NCBI RefSeq assembly: GCF_037975245.1
Contig: NC_092564.1
Location: forward strand, 7,227,984-7,291,983
From: Apostichopus japonicus
Lineage: Eukaryota; Echinodermata; Holothuroidea; Aspidochirotida; Stichopodidae
Direction: 5' to 3'
DNA length: 64,000 nt
Of the stretch, positions 1-33,324 are shown in pieces. The translations under genes were made by a program, and so were the position numbers. Under the pieces are notes generated by a model. It was not told the DNA's origin, ran no database searches, and saw only the letters and a program-made list of their open reading frames with translations. Position 1 is the stretch's first letter; each line of letters starts with the position of its first letter.

Positions 1-24
1 GAGGGGAGGGGAGGGGAGGGGGAG
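1..24 (+). repeat. GAGGGG tandem, quadruplex-forming
   Basis: Four GAGGGG-type units in 22 bases; continues off the window's left edge. Confidence 0.85.
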
Positions 25-39
25 ATAGATGTTGTGTCG

Positions 40-236
40 GCCAGGGAGGGATCTAATGGAAGGGGTGGCCCGTTTTTGAGAAAATTATGATAAAGCGGAG
101 GGTGCTTAGATGCAGAAAAAAATGCAATATCAAAACTTTTGAAACAATGTTGATGAATTTCGACTGTTTAGTGGGTTGTACCTGTCTGTCAGTTGGGGAG
201 GGGTAGGGAAGTGAACAACCCATCATGCACCCCTGG
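40..236. mobile_element. Possible short hAT-like MITE
   Basis: Ends CCAGGGAGGGATCTAATGG and (reverse complement of the right end) CCAGGGGTGCATGATGGG are imperfect inverted repeats. Flanking octamers TTGTGTCG (32-39) and TTGAGTCG (237-244) differ at one base, as an aged 8-bp target duplication would. Confidence 0.35.
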
Positions 237-1566
237 TTGAGTCGGGTCGCGTTCAGTTGGACAGTATGCGACCGTTTATATGTTGGCAGCTGTGATGGAT
301 GGAATGTGGATGTTATGAACAGTTTAGAAATTAATATATCCTAAAAAATGAATAATGTATCTTTTGAATTCATGAAAATAAATATTTCTAAATGGAATAA
401 AAGGTGAGTTCTTCTTTCAAGGCATCTGTTTGGGCTTGGTACATCAGATTCCACCCACCCACCCACCCACCAACCCACCACCTCCCTCTACCCAAAGGAG
501 CACACACTTGATAGTAACTATGTGTTTGTAAAATTCATAGGTTGATGATGATACCAGACAAGGTTACAAATACAAGCAGGGTGGGTGAACGGGGGAATCG
601 GTAACTTGGAGTACAGATATATGGATAAAATCAGGTGTCTGAAGTAGAATATTATTATCCAAAGCGACACAGAAGATACGTTTACACCTAAAATTAAATC
701 AATAACAGCTTTCATTGCGCCTCCCTGAGAAATCTGTTTATTTATTATTTTATGAACAAAGGATTCTTGTTGTATAGTGTTGCCATAATATGCATGGAGA
801 AGATTCAATACAATATCTGCATAAAAAGAAGTGGATTTGAAAACTCAGTGCGGGAAGCGGGTACAATCTTGACATAAATGTGGATGGGACGAGAGAGATA
901 TACCCCTCAGGTACAACTCTTCCCATTCTCCGGCATCGATTGCCCCCAAATCAGCAAAGGGTAAGTGTAAAACATGATCATCTTCACCATTAACTTAATT
1001 GAAAGATGTTAACAACGAATGCCCTCGTTTACCCTTTGCTCCAACTCCTTACCTGCCTGCACCCCCCCCCCCGCTCCATCAGCCCCTCCCAAGCTACCGA
1101 CGAAAAAGGCTGGTTACGCCACTGACATTAAATACCTTAATTACATACAGTGATTTATGGGGAAAAAATGTTCTTTTAGTGATTAATTATTAGATGTAGG
1201 TCAATGTTTCCAGGTCACGAATCGACTTGTGAAATCTTGCGTCAGAATATTCTTATAAGAATATTGCGTCACGAACTCATTAAACCACACATGTTGTGAA
1301 TTTCAAATTTAATATGTGTACGACCTGCTCATGTATGGTGTGCTTCGGTGAGTACAAAGGTCACAAACCAAAGTTTTTTAGCATAAGCTTCAGAAGAAGT
1401 TAAGAACCCCCCCCCCCCCAAAAAAAAATCAGTCATAAGTGAATTTTAAAGACCACTAGTGTTGAAACCAAGTCAAGTTTGCCAATCATGTCAAGTCAAA
1501 TCACAATTCTCATCAAGTTAGAAGAAATCACAAGTCGATCGATTTTATTGCAAGTGAAGTTACAAA

Positions 1567-1675
1567 CATAGGCGTACGAGGTGGGGGCAGGGGGGGGCAG
1601 ACTGCCCCCCAAATTTCCAGAGGACAAGAAATTCGGGCAAAAGTCCTGAAAAATTCGGGCAGCCTAAGAGGGAAA

Positions 1676-1754
<79 letters not shown>

Positions 1755-2442
1755 TGCAGTAGTTTGCCCGAATCTTTTTCAAATTGTTGCCCGACAATTC
1801 TGTGGAAAGCGTTTTATGTTATTTGTTTTGTGACATTAATATTAATATAGGCCTACTGATTTTCTTTATTTAGCATCATGTTGCCCGAATATTTCCGTGT
1901 AACACCACCGTAAGCGCAGCTCATCTGGGCTACCACGCTTTTTGTACTATCAAAAATTTTCTAACTAGTCAACTGTATACCTGGACATCCCCGACATGAG
2001 TGTATATAAGAAACGTTTTCTTGTTCATGGATGGTGGGGGGTGCCTACAAGCCTAGAAGTACAGGTTTATTATTCTTTGTTATTTTTTATACTTTTTGGT
2101 GAGACAAATTGCAGTCTCACCCGACACAGCGACATTATCCCGCCTATACGTGTCGTTGAACAATGTATGTTTTTCTGGAGGTAGCTGAGTACTGTCATAA
2201 AATAATAAATACGATAACTAAAAAGGAGCTTAAAAAATATACTGTCCTATTTTCCCCTTCAAAGTGATGTTACCATTTTTTCTTCTTCTAATTTACCAAA
2301 TTTTTGGGGAAGTGTAAATTTCTTGTACGCTACGCGCCAACTGATGGTGGCGCTCCGCTTAGATAGTGTCACGGGAACTTTCGGGCACAAAAGTTTCTGC
2401 CCCCCCCCCAAAAAAAAACTGAAATGGTCCCGTACGCCTCTG
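1567..2442. mobile_element. Nonautonomous hAT-type element, 876 bp
   Basis: Left end CATAGGCGTACGAGG and the reverse complement of the right end CAGAGGCGTACGGGA form terminal inverted repeats. Perfect 8-bp direct repeats GTTACAAA flank it (1559-1566 and 2443-2450). No transposase reading frame. It contains an uninterrupted (TA)n tract (1680-1750) and several copies of the word TGCCCG/CGGGCA. Confidence 0.8.
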
Positions 2443-2499
2443 GTTACAAATCAAATATAAAAAGCACTCAAAAACCATATGAACTATATGGTACACTAA

Positions 2500-2998
2500 A
2501 TTTCATTTCATTTATTTCGTCTATACATAAGAACAATAGAGCAAAGTGGTATAGTATAAACAGGACACTAGAAAAGCAGTAGTAGTTTATCGAGCTAGCG
2601 ACCAAAAATAACAAAAAAAAAACAAAGAAAGAAGGTAACAATTAAGAGTAGAGAAAAATAATCATAAGATAATAAATACTCAGTCAGCGTAGTTTTCAAT
2701 TAGGTGGGCTTTTAGTTTGCGCTTAAACGTTACATAAGGTTTAAAAAAAAATTCGGAAGCACCTTCTAGGTATAGCAGTAGTTTTTCAAGAGTAATTTAC
2801 CGTGTTTCGAGTGAAGTCGGCTACCTGAAAATGGGTATTTATTCCTCGTAGTGTTACGAATATTAGCGGAATTACTGGGATTAACAATATAACTAAAGAC
2901 AAGGCTAAGGTCTAACGAAGCATTTTTGTGAAGTGATGCGGGTCCGGTGCATGGATGAAGTAAAGCGGTGAATCTGCAGGGGCGCAATCACCACTTTG
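2500..2998 (-). mobile_element. 3' end of a non-LTR retrotransposon (CR1/L2/jockey-like LINE)
   Basis: On the minus strand the conceptual protein ends with NIRNTTRNKYPFSGSRLHSK-like sequence (2870-2810) and, in another frame after a long T run, YVTFKRKLKAHLIENYAD and a stop (2739-2683). RNTRN...(S)K(H)GK...YG and FKRKLKxHL are the typical C-terminus of these reverse transcriptases. The 3' end is rich in GAAATAAATGAAATGAAA-type sequence. Truncated at the 5' side. Confidence 0.6.
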
Positions 2999-3252
2999 GT
3001 TAGGGGACGTGATTTATGAAGATATGTTGTTCAGGTCAAAGTAATATCACACTTGTCAGACTCAGCAATGATTTTCACAGCGTCTCGTTGCCACCAATTG
3101 TTCTGATAGGGGGCCTACACACCCTCCAATTTTCTAATCTGAAATATTTGTTTGAGCAATTTGCTTCAATAACAGCTTTTCCTGTAATTGGAATAGTATG
3201 CGCGTGCAAAGAAACTACATATTTGATTCAATTACTTTTTTAATTTTAGCCT

Positions 3253-3283
3253 CTGAAGAAGATCTTGCTAGGATTGAAACGTC
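3253..3283 (+). ncRNA. Hammerhead-ribozyme-like core, probably from a Penelope-like element
   Basis: CTGAAGA (CUGANGA core), an extra A, stem II GATCT/GGATT (five pairs, two wobble) with loop TGCTA, then GAAAC and GTC. This order is that of the minimal hammerheads reported in Penelope-like retroelements. Helices I and III are not convincingly seen, so activity is doubtful. Confidence 0.4.
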
Positions 3284-3360
3284 AGGCCTACTTACTTTTA
3301 CACCTTTTTTTAATTTACAAGAAACAACGTAAACAAAACAAGGAACCGCGCAAAAGGATG

Positions 3361-3432
3361 AGGTCTTACCGAGATTTGAACTCGGATCGCTGGATTCAAA
3401 GTCCAGAGTGCTAACCATTACACCATAAGACC
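3361..3432 (-). tRNA. tRNA-Gln (anticodon TTG)
   Basis: 72 bases on the minus strand. Acceptor GGTCTTA pairs with TAAGACC in 7 of 7. D arm contains TGGTGTAATGGTTAGCAC; anticodon stem CTGGA/TCCAG with loop CTTTGAA gives TTG at 34-36; T arm CCGAG, loop TTCAAAT, CTCGG. A and B boxes are intact and a T4 run (minus strand, 3355-3352) follows within about ten bases. The body matches the tRNA-Gln I know from human except for the acceptor stem. No intron. Confidence 0.95.
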
Positions 3433-3989
3433 TGCTTGGGTTGACATGAGGTCTATCTAGTATATAAAACGCCACAATAGGTTTTAAACTTCGATCTTGA
3501 TTTGAAGAATGTTATTCAGCCTTAATTTGGACAAGTTTGGAAGGGTTCGTTGATATTATTTAGTTCCTTAGCTTTATATAATTCCAATGTCTCTTTCTGT
3601 GAATTTCGGGATATATGGCTCAGCCAATTCTCGATACATCCTGGGTAACTCCACTCGCACCCTATGTTAGTATGTATGAAATTAGTACAGCAACATAGCC
3701 ATGTACGGAAACAACGTTTGCTCACACTGTACTGTAGCACTAAGTAAAGTACGACATGACAAGAGGCAAAGAATGAAATGAGTGCGTAATAACGATCGTG
3801 CTGGACTCTGTGTAAGCAACGATAGATCATAGGCTGGGTCGCAAACGGAAAGGTTACTTACTACTAACATCAATGGGTTTATGTATTCTTTTTGTGTACG
3901 TCATTCGGAGTAATTATACCCGTAGACTCCAGTTATTTCCCTTACACTTCATTGTAGGAATTCTGAACTTGGCGGTATGTCGAACATAG

Positions 3990-4450
3990 CCTAACGTTGG
4001 GTTAATGCTATGTTTGGCGTACACCTAGGCCTACGTTAGACTAGTTATGAAGATTGGTCTAGGAGTACTTTCCCTAGCTGCCTTATATACTACTAGTAAT
4101 AATACTAATGTTAAGCAAATACTAGTGATATTAATAGCAGTCTAGTCTGTTGCTGTTATTGTTAAGTGTAATAAGGCTAGTCCTAGCATTAGTTTAGTTG
4201 GACTTGAACCATGTGACATTTTATACTTTTATAGCAGTTGTCAGGTTCCTGACGTACAATTGAACTATAGACTCAGTACTACTACTAGGTCTAGCCTCTG
4301 CCTAATTTGGTTTGGCTCGGCGTAAGATTTATTTTCGAATTGTTACTGAGTGTAGCCCAGCGCATAGGCAACAGCATCAACATGTTGCCTAACAAATCTT
4401 AGCACTACTCATAGGCTAGCCAAGGCTAACTTAGCCTAACTCTTAAATAT
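3990..4450. other. TAGGCCTA/CTAG-rich stretch upstream of CUL1
   Basis: Words such as CTAGGCCTA, TAGCCTAAC, ACTAGT and GTCTAG recur. No open frame and no transposon ends. Could include an untranslated first exon or promoter of CUL1, but nothing fixes it. Confidence 0.3.
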
Positions 4451-5695
4451 TTACAAATGGGCCTGCCATCCCTTCCACTAAGGGCCAAGGAAAACTTAAA
4501 GACGAAGGAAATGTAGCATCATTCATCTTGTGCGATCTAAGTTTAACAACAGGAAGAATCTTTGCAAGCGCAAGACAGGTGTCAACTGGTTATGATTAAT
4601 TTAAAGTGTGCTTTGTGTAGGCCTACATGTACAGTACAGTGCCAGACTAGTGAAATTTACTTTATCTCATGGTCAATGAAGTTGGCCATAGGATTTTCGA
4701 GCCAGGATGGTTAATCTAAGTGACCATACTTCCCTGGATTTTTATGTTCTATCCCAGAAACAGCCCTAGATTTATAGCAGGAAAAGGCTCTTATATACTT
4801 TCAAACTTACCTTTTTGGCTTTCAGTGTGTAAAAAAACAATAATCATAAAGTGTAAGCTGTGTTCATAGAAGATATCAAACGTAATGGGAACCCACATTA
4901 TATCATTCAATAATTTCAAAGCATGTATATTACTGGAAAACATTGTTTTGCACTTAGCCTAAATTTGATTAATGAGACTCCTTACAGTTACTCTTTTTTC
5001 ACTGAATGTTTTCTTTTTCTGTGGTGTTCTTTGGTGAGATATTTGACCATCATTCTCGAATCACCAAATCTGTGAGGGGCCCTTAAAATTCCACTGCTCC
5101 CTTTAAACATAGAGCATTTAAAGATACAGTAAGTAACTCTTTGACGTCAGTATTAATATCATGTCCCCAGATATCCCAGGAAATATGTGATCACGTTAGG
5201 TTGTGACCTCTGTAGGCAGGAGATTTTAGAGCAGAGTCAGTTGTGCGAGATTGTCCTTAAAGAGTTATCTTCCTGCATAATTACAATTTCTCAGTATACA
5301 ACTTTTTTCATCCCTTTCTACCAACCATCTCCAAAACTAATTAAATCAAATTCCTTCACTCAAGCATGTATCATATTTAAATGTTTAAATTTGCAGCTCT
5401 GCTCCATAAACAAGCTTCATTGTTGAGAATTTCATGCAAAAGTTACACATTGAAGTTGGCATGGAAACTCAACAATTTGTCAAAGCACATTGTTGGACAG
5501 CAAATTGGTTTACTATAATTGTAAAGGTAGTCTCGATCAAGATAGTTGTATGTTTGGTAATATTTAGGATGTGTAGGATATTCATAATTTTACTTTTCTA
5601 GGATAATAGGACAACCTTAACATCGGAGCCCTAACCCTGATATTAATAAGTTTTGTATCAATTGGCATTCTAAACTTCTGTTGTTTTTCTTTCAG

Positions 5696-5938
5696 GTACC
5701 ATTTTTATGTCAAGTTAAATCTCAAAGAAATGAAGCTTGACACCTACGAATAATCTATTTGAATTAGGAGACACCGTCTCGGAGATTTTTGCACCGACAC
5801 TTGAAATTTTTGACAACATTCTTCACAATGTGCGTCTTATAGTAAAACTCCAATCGGTAATAGACCAGTCGTGTGAGTAACGCGGTCCCTGGGAAGATCA
5901 ACAATTTACCCCCCCTCCCCCCCTAAACAAATATCAGA
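5696..5938 (+). other. CUL1: Probable 5' UTR part of the first coding exon of cullin-1
   Basis: A good acceptor (T-rich tract then ttctttcag, AG at 5694-5695) precedes the start codon, so the leader is probably spliced and an upstream noncoding exon is likely. The leader ends with a C-rich tract (5908-5924). I could not place the first exon or the promoter; a donor-like gtaagt at about 5128 is one candidate. Confidence 0.4.
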
Positions 5939-26483
<20,545 letters not shown>

Positions 26484-27490
26484 AAACTATTTTCAATCGA
26501 CCAAATCGAGCTACATCAGTCTACGTTGTCGGTAGCGAAGTCCATGCATTTTTTCTTTCAGTTGCCTTACGTAGGACACCGAGCAGTGTAGTAATACTGT
26601 CCACCCTGATTTCAGCCTCTCACAGGGAAATGCTTGAAAGATTCATCATACAAACGGGGCATTAATTACAGCTTCGTCTGAACTGGACCGTTCTAAACGA
26701 TATACAGATATACATATTATCCAGCTTGGCTCGTTAGTCGCTTGTTGTGTTGAAGAGGAGTCATCGTCCATGTGAAAACAGTAGAAAATGTCGACAAGCA
26801 TTCAGTTCCTTGCAGCCTTCGACTCATGATGGCTGATCTGAAGCATAATAGAGAGTGTTGTTGTGTTGCCACTTCATTTAAATCATACGTCGTCGTGTAC
26901 CTCATAACATATCGGTGTTCCGGAATCATCGTAGCTATCAACCGTGGTAGGCTGCATATTTGTGAGAGAGACACTCTGTGAAGGTAACGCTTTCTTCCAC
27001 GGAAAAGATTTTGGACTTATTGGAAGTTGGTTCTTTGCACCAAGCTATTTAGCCATGGCATTCATAGGTCATGATGTGAGGCCTGGTCACTATGTTATTA
27101 TCTTTTGAACATGTTCTCACGCCAGTGATGTGAATCTCTTAAACTTGGAAAGGCACGACTTTTTAAAAAATGGCATAATTGGTTGAATTTTCATCGATAA
27201 AGACATTGCATTGTGTAATATCTTCTGCCATTTTCTTTCAGTCAGGACACAGGCTTTGGAAAAGTTTCAAAACAGATAGTAGAAAGATTTTGCTTTATAA
27301 TTCCCCATCAAACATTGGAAGATTAAGATGGTATCAATCTATCATTTTCAAACCCAAATATTTGATCAAAAACTTGCTCAATGAGCTTGTCCATTTTGGA
27401 TCATTTTTTCGGCATTCCAAGAAGGAAAAAAAAACTACAATAAACTGTTATGGTCTTAAATATAAATAAATTGTACAATGTCTGACAAAA
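26484..27490 (+). other. CUL1: CUL1 3' UTR (approximate end)
   Basis: No coding sequence is seen after the stop. Two AATAAA signals on the plus strand, at 27439-27444 and 27465-27470, would end the message near 27485-27490. A further AATAAA near 28816 could serve a longer form. Confidence 0.5.
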
Positions 27491-29700
27491 GCCTACCGAA
27501 ATACTTTGTTTCTAAATAAGTGGAATTTGGGGTACCAATTGGAAATCTTATTCCAACTGGTGTCTGTTTGGAAATGTATTAACAATATGTCATCATAAAG
27601 GATAAGAAACTTAACAGAGCAGGTGATTATAAATATATCTTGTTTTAGGTAATAATGCCAGCTTTTGTTGTGGAGTGACTACTTCTAGGGACTACACTCT
27701 AACATTAGTTCCTCAGATTTGAGTTTCACATATATCTTTAAAAAAAAACATAAAAAAATATGCAAGAAATCTTTCTTAGGATAGTATTTGGAGATTTTCT
27801 ATATGCTTGAGCTAGTTTATTGGATGATGAAAGTTGTTTGAATAATATTTATCAATTTGTTATATGCAAAAGAACTACACACAAGTGGGGCAGGGGGGGG
27901 GGGAAGGATGAGGGAATTGGTTTGGGAAAAGAAGGGATTATGGAAAGTAAATGAACTCTATTTTTAGTATTGTGTATAACCATTTTAATTCCACAAATCC
28001 AGTTGACATTGGTGTAGCCGGTGGGGGTGTAAGCTGTACAAAGACTAGGTAGAAGGGACCAAACTGTCTCTCTCTCTCCCTCTCCCCCGTCCCTGAAGCT
28101 CATCTTTTCCCATGACTATATCCCATCGTCTTCTCACTTAGGGCAGGAATGTCCATACTGCATAACATAACAACTGCATAACAGTTCATACTGCATAACA
28201 GTGGCCTCATTAGATGATTCTAGGAGCATTGTCTTCAAAGCAAGAAACAAAATAAGAAAACAAAACAATGTAACAAAACAAAATAAAAATAAAGAAAAAA
28301 GTTTGTCATTGGAGGGAAGCAATGGATTTGACTAAGCCCCCTCCCCACATGGTTCGCCATGGGTGCATGCACTCCTTAATGTTTATGAGGCAAAACTCCA
28401 GCTGGTGCTATAGGCACAGATAACAAATTTTTCAGATTTGGAAATTGAAATTGAGTACCATATGTGAGGTGCACATAACAAACTGGGGTTGTAGAAACCT
28501 TGAATAGATAAAACCAGAGCGAAACTTACGAAATCAAGATTTTGACAAAAGCGGCCGTGACTGTTGAAAATGTACAGAATAGACTGCCAGCATTTAATAA
28601 CAAACAAACAAACAAAAAAGAAAATGAATAATTTCACTTTCAATTGTTCGTTTTTAGAATGTGCACATTTACTAACAACAAAAAAACTTTCTCGTAAGAA
28701 TTTTGTCTTTTTAAAATTGAAAATCTATAAGTGGACCTAAGGTTCTTCCATCTACTTCTTCTAAGTCTTTATTGGTATAAATGTGTGCAAGTTTTTTCTT
28801 TGTTCCTACAGACAGAATAAAACGTTCATTAAATCCAAAAGCTATCTACTTTGTCATGTTTTTACAACTGAAATGAGAACATCGGGGAAGGCAATGAAGC
28901 ATTGACTGAATAATCTGTCAACTTTAACACATTCTATTACACAGGCTCTCTAGTGGATAAACAGTTTGCTAACAGTTTTATTTTATTTTTATTTCAACTT
29001 TTATATTAGGATACTTTAAGAAAGTCACCCAAACCTGTCTGAGCAGGCACCACAACCAAATGACTTAACCGATTCCATTCTTTCATCGTGACTGCAATTT
29101 ATTGCACAAGAAGTATGCGTGATAGATCTGTGGGTACAGTAATGCATAAGTTATGTAGTTGCAGTGGAAGGTGGTGTGTTCGAGAATTTTGACACGGGAT
29201 CGTCCACTGATAAATAACATTTGGGGAGTAGTGTAGTATTGTGAGACCCTGAATACTTTTGCGATGTTTGTTGACAAACTGCTTTCGTGTTGTTTTTATA
29301 GGTTAGGCTATTTTCCAAAAGCAGATTATGTGTAGTGCTAACTTGTAGTAGACTTAGGTTTGAGCGCGATTAATCAAACTTCCAAAGTGTAATCGGGATT
29401 ACTGGCGATTCATCGATTACGACTATCAGCACTAGATCATACCCCAAGGGCCAAAGAGAGATTCAGGATATGGTCAGGTGTCTATGCGGTATTTCATTTT
29501 AAGAGCAGCCAATTAATTGCCTTGGGTTCCCAATTTTAATAAGTAGATTTTCTCATGTTGTCATACCTCCCTCTGTCCATGAGTTTGCAAATATAAAGGT
29601 CATGTAAAGTTACTTGAGCATTAGATCCAGCCTTAAATCTTTGATCCGGCTTTTAATCCTCTGATAAAGCATTTTAGAGAGCAAGAAAGCACGACAAAAC
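27490..29700. other. Intergenic gap between the convergent CUL1 and tropomodulin genes
   Basis: AT-rich, with a poly-G run near 27893-27902 and A-rich tracts around 28250-28300. No coding exon was recognised. Confidence 0.5.
29333..29434. mobile_element. Possible very short MITE between the convergent genes
   Basis: TAGTGCTAAC and its partner TCAGCACTA are imperfect inverted ends; inside are ATTAATC/CGATTAC words. Flanks GATTATGT and GATCATAC match only partly. Confidence 0.25.
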
Positions 29701-32700
29701 AGTTCCTCTCCAGTTGTAATTTATTTCCTCAAATACATCATTGTACAGCAAACACCCCTGCACAACACAACTAAAATATGACACTGATGCAACTTGAAGT
29801 CCAGGTAACATTTAGCTCAAACAGTTTACAAAATACCAGTAAAGTAAGGCTCTCATTTCAATCAGATGCTTGCAAAACCAATGTAAAAATGGCAAAACAG
29901 AAGCTAAGCAGTATGAAACATGTCTTACTCATAGTATTATCTTACATACCTCAGTATTCACGTCACTTTAAATGGGCTGAAACTAGATATCCACCACCAG
30001 CATCCTCAGTGTCCGCCCCCGCCCCCCCCATTCACACTTATACTTGATGCCATATCACAGCAATGAAAAGTAAGCTGTGAATCAGGACTAGAAGTGGAAA
30101 ACAAAGTTACAGTAGGTCAACAGGTATTTATCCATATGCAAAACATTCCCCCTCCCCTTCCCTACCCACATTCCTCCCCATCATCACCACAACTACCACC
30201 ACACACACATTTATTTACAATGTCAACAGAAGTCACAAGGTGAAAATCAAATTTCAGTGTGACTGATTAAAAATGGTTTACAAAACTTGTAATGATATAA
30301 AGACACCTTCACTTGATATTTCAATTTTCACACAATGCTAAGGCATGCAAACCAAGGGCAATGCTACATGGCAAATATATCTTCTTCTTTGACGAAGACA
30401 TTTCATGCAAGAAAAATAATGGACAAACAAGGACCAGAGACTTTCCTAGGTAATTTAGGGCAGATTAACATTATCACCTTGATTGTTATACATTTTATTA
30501 ATTCATAAGTTCCTACAAGAGATACATAAAAACATTGCAATGTACATGTTTACTTATTCCACTCTTAAATACAAAGCTTACATCTTTAACAATACAAATA
30601 CAGCAAAAACTGACCACCAGTACCTCTCCCTGCCCGCATCACCCATACCTCTCCCTGCCCACATCACCCATACCCCTCCCTGCCCATATCACCCATGCCG
30701 TGCCCAGATACTTCTAGTTATTGTTAGTTATTTACATGCTTGGTTGAGGAACATACTGTTGCTTTCTTACTCCCTTTACAGTTTGGATGTCATACCATGA
30801 TCACAGTAAAATATGAGGTATTCCACCTAGTATCATTAGTGATTGTGTGAGGGGGGGGGGAGGTGAACATTTACTCCTTACAGCAATGACAACAATCTCA
30901 GCATTTTACGAAATTTTTGTTGATGGCCAAACCCAGAGTGGAGAATTCATCCATTCTTTTAAGAATATCTTACTAAAGAGTGAAGACACATTGATTTTGT
31001 TAAGTAAGAGTATACATGTTCTACTGTGGTATATACTCTGTATTACCAATGCCATTCCTCTTTACTGCAACTCTCTAAAAACTGAAAAATTAACAAAACA
31101 AAGAAACAACACTGTCCATTACTTTACTAACAATATCATCAGAAAGTGCTTGGAAACTAAAAGATAAGAATGGCTTCATATCGACTGTGCATTCTCATCA
31201 CCAATACCCCCCCCCCCCCCCCCATTGCCCACCACCACCACCACTCTCTTAATATTCACTTAACTTCTCCCCAAACACCTGTCACACAAACAAATGATAA
31301 ACTGGTCAAAAATAATCATAATAACCATAAAAAGATTATAAACTGCATATTTACATCAAGCTTTAGGTAAAGGTTACTGATGCTAAAAATGATTACCTTT
31401 ATTCTATTTATTAACATTTTTAACATTGTTTTTCTAAGTTTTATACTTATACATTTTTTTTTGTCTTTACATATGTGTAATATACTTTGGTTGAGATGCC
31501 TACAGCTATTACTGATTGCACTGAACTTTACACTAATAAATGGCTTACATGAATACATTAGTAATATTTGCTCATTGATCATATGTAAACCATACTCCAA
31601 GTAGGATATGAAAACAAGAAAAACAAATTAAAATAAACAAAAAAACAAAACACAGAACATACAGTTGGAAAGCAGGAGGGAGGTAGGGAGGGGGGAGGGT
31701 ATCAAAAGAATAAGTGACTGTCTTTTAGCACCAGAGTGATTATCACCAAAGATCTTCTAAATTCAAATTTAAGTTTTCACATATCAGAAGAAGATGTCAT
31801 GCATTTGTAAAGGTTACCCGAATTTCATAAAAAATATCAAGAGAGAATGGGTAGAGTTGTGGGGGCGCTCTTTGGTTTTACTACAACAGGTTGTCGCTAA
31901 GTGACAAGAAATCCAATTCTAGTCACAGATACCACACCCAAAGGTATTGTTCACTTTCATCTACCTCTGCAATAGCTAGAATGGGATGCTTGTAACACTA
32001 ACAATCTTCACATTGGGTAGGCTATTTTCTGTTCTGTGTGAGCCATTATCTCTGGTAGTGTGGAAACGTCTTCTGTTATTACCACCAGATTTATGTTCTA
32101 AGAGAAAACTTCTAGAATCAAGCTGATCCTGAAATGCGACCATGATCAATCTATAATAAGTGAAAATGAATTAAATTGAGGTATTTTGATGTTGTTTCTG
32201 CATATGCCACTATTTAAAGCTGCTTAGGATATTTTGGTCAAAATATACAACTATTTATTTTATGTGACACAAAAACTATTTATTAAAATTTCTTAAGTAG
32301 GGAATAATGAGACATAAAGAATGCCTCAAAAACTGGTTTTTGGTGTCAACAAGAAGGAGTCCTTTACAAAGGAACGACCGATATATGACCACTGAGTTCC
32401 TGTTCTAGGAACTTTAGATTTTTGCCAGACAATTTTTGCCTCTGATTAGAAAACCAAAACTGTATAGTTAGCAAACAAAACATTTCACCTACTCCAGAGT
32501 AATGTTACACCCTGATTTTCCAGACACCTCATCTTTGAAAACCCCTCATTTTTTTATTTTCTGATCCTTTCAGAACCTTCAGTCTTGAATTGTCTAAATA
32601 AGTAAGACTTTCACTGCTTTCCTTACAGATTTCACAATCCATAATACAAACAACACAAAAAAACAAAAATATGAGAAAAAGAATAAAATAAAATAAAACT

Positions 32701-33295
32701 TGCTGATTTGGCGATAGTTTAAACAAAAGAAGGTTTAAGACACTTTTGACACAATTAAAGGGCATGGGAAGCCTAAACAGAGGGGATTTTTTTAAGTTTT
32801 ATTATATGTACAGCTATTGTAAATTAAGGGTCTTTTGAGAGAAGTGTAACACTCACACTCTAAAGGGAAAAAATATATTTATATGGGGCATGGGAGATTT
32901 CAAATCCTACGAGAAAAAAGAAGAAAAAAGAAGGAAAAAAAAAAGTAGCTACTACACATGAATTATATTACAGATTACGGTCGATACAAAATGCTGACTG
33001 ACTTAACGGACTGCACCGTAATTTACTTAGCACTCTTGAAAGGGTCCTGTCTTTCTCTTGGGGCTTGTTTTCTACGCACCCTTCCGTAGAATTACACGTT
33101 TACAGGACTCCTCGGTCGCATGTAGGACCCAGTGGATCTCTTTACTAACACACTATTTGATCAGCCACCTATAATTTTTGACTGAAAGATTACCGTGCAG
33201 TAAAGTGGTGGCAGTAGTAGTACATGATGAAGAAAAGAGCAAATTATAAACGTTAGATACAATTATAAACTGCAACATCTAGATGTCGGTGGACT
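29700..33295 (-). other. TMOD: Probable long 3' UTR of tropomodulin
   Basis: No coding exon is seen on either strand. On the minus strand an AATAAA lies at 29725-29720, which would give a 3' UTR of about 3.6 kb. The stretch holds a three-copy 25-bp repeat (30622-30698), poly-C runs (31207-31222) and AT-rich sequence. Earlier polyadenylation is possible. Confidence 0.35.
30622..30698 (+). repeat. Three-copy 25-bp tandem repeat
   Basis: Units of the form ACC(T/C)CTCCCTGCCC then ATCACCCAT, starting at 30622, 30647 and 30672. Confidence 0.9.
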
Positions 33296-33324
33296 TCATT
33301 CCTTCTTTGTCCTCTGTTTACGAA
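33296..33324 (-). CDS. TMOD: Tropomodulin terminal exon 9
   Basis: Only 29 bases: completes Ile341, then RKQRTKKE and TGA. Acceptor tttcattgcag. The RK(Q/R)R ending is the usual tropomodulin C-terminus and the phase fits exactly. Confidence 0.88.
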
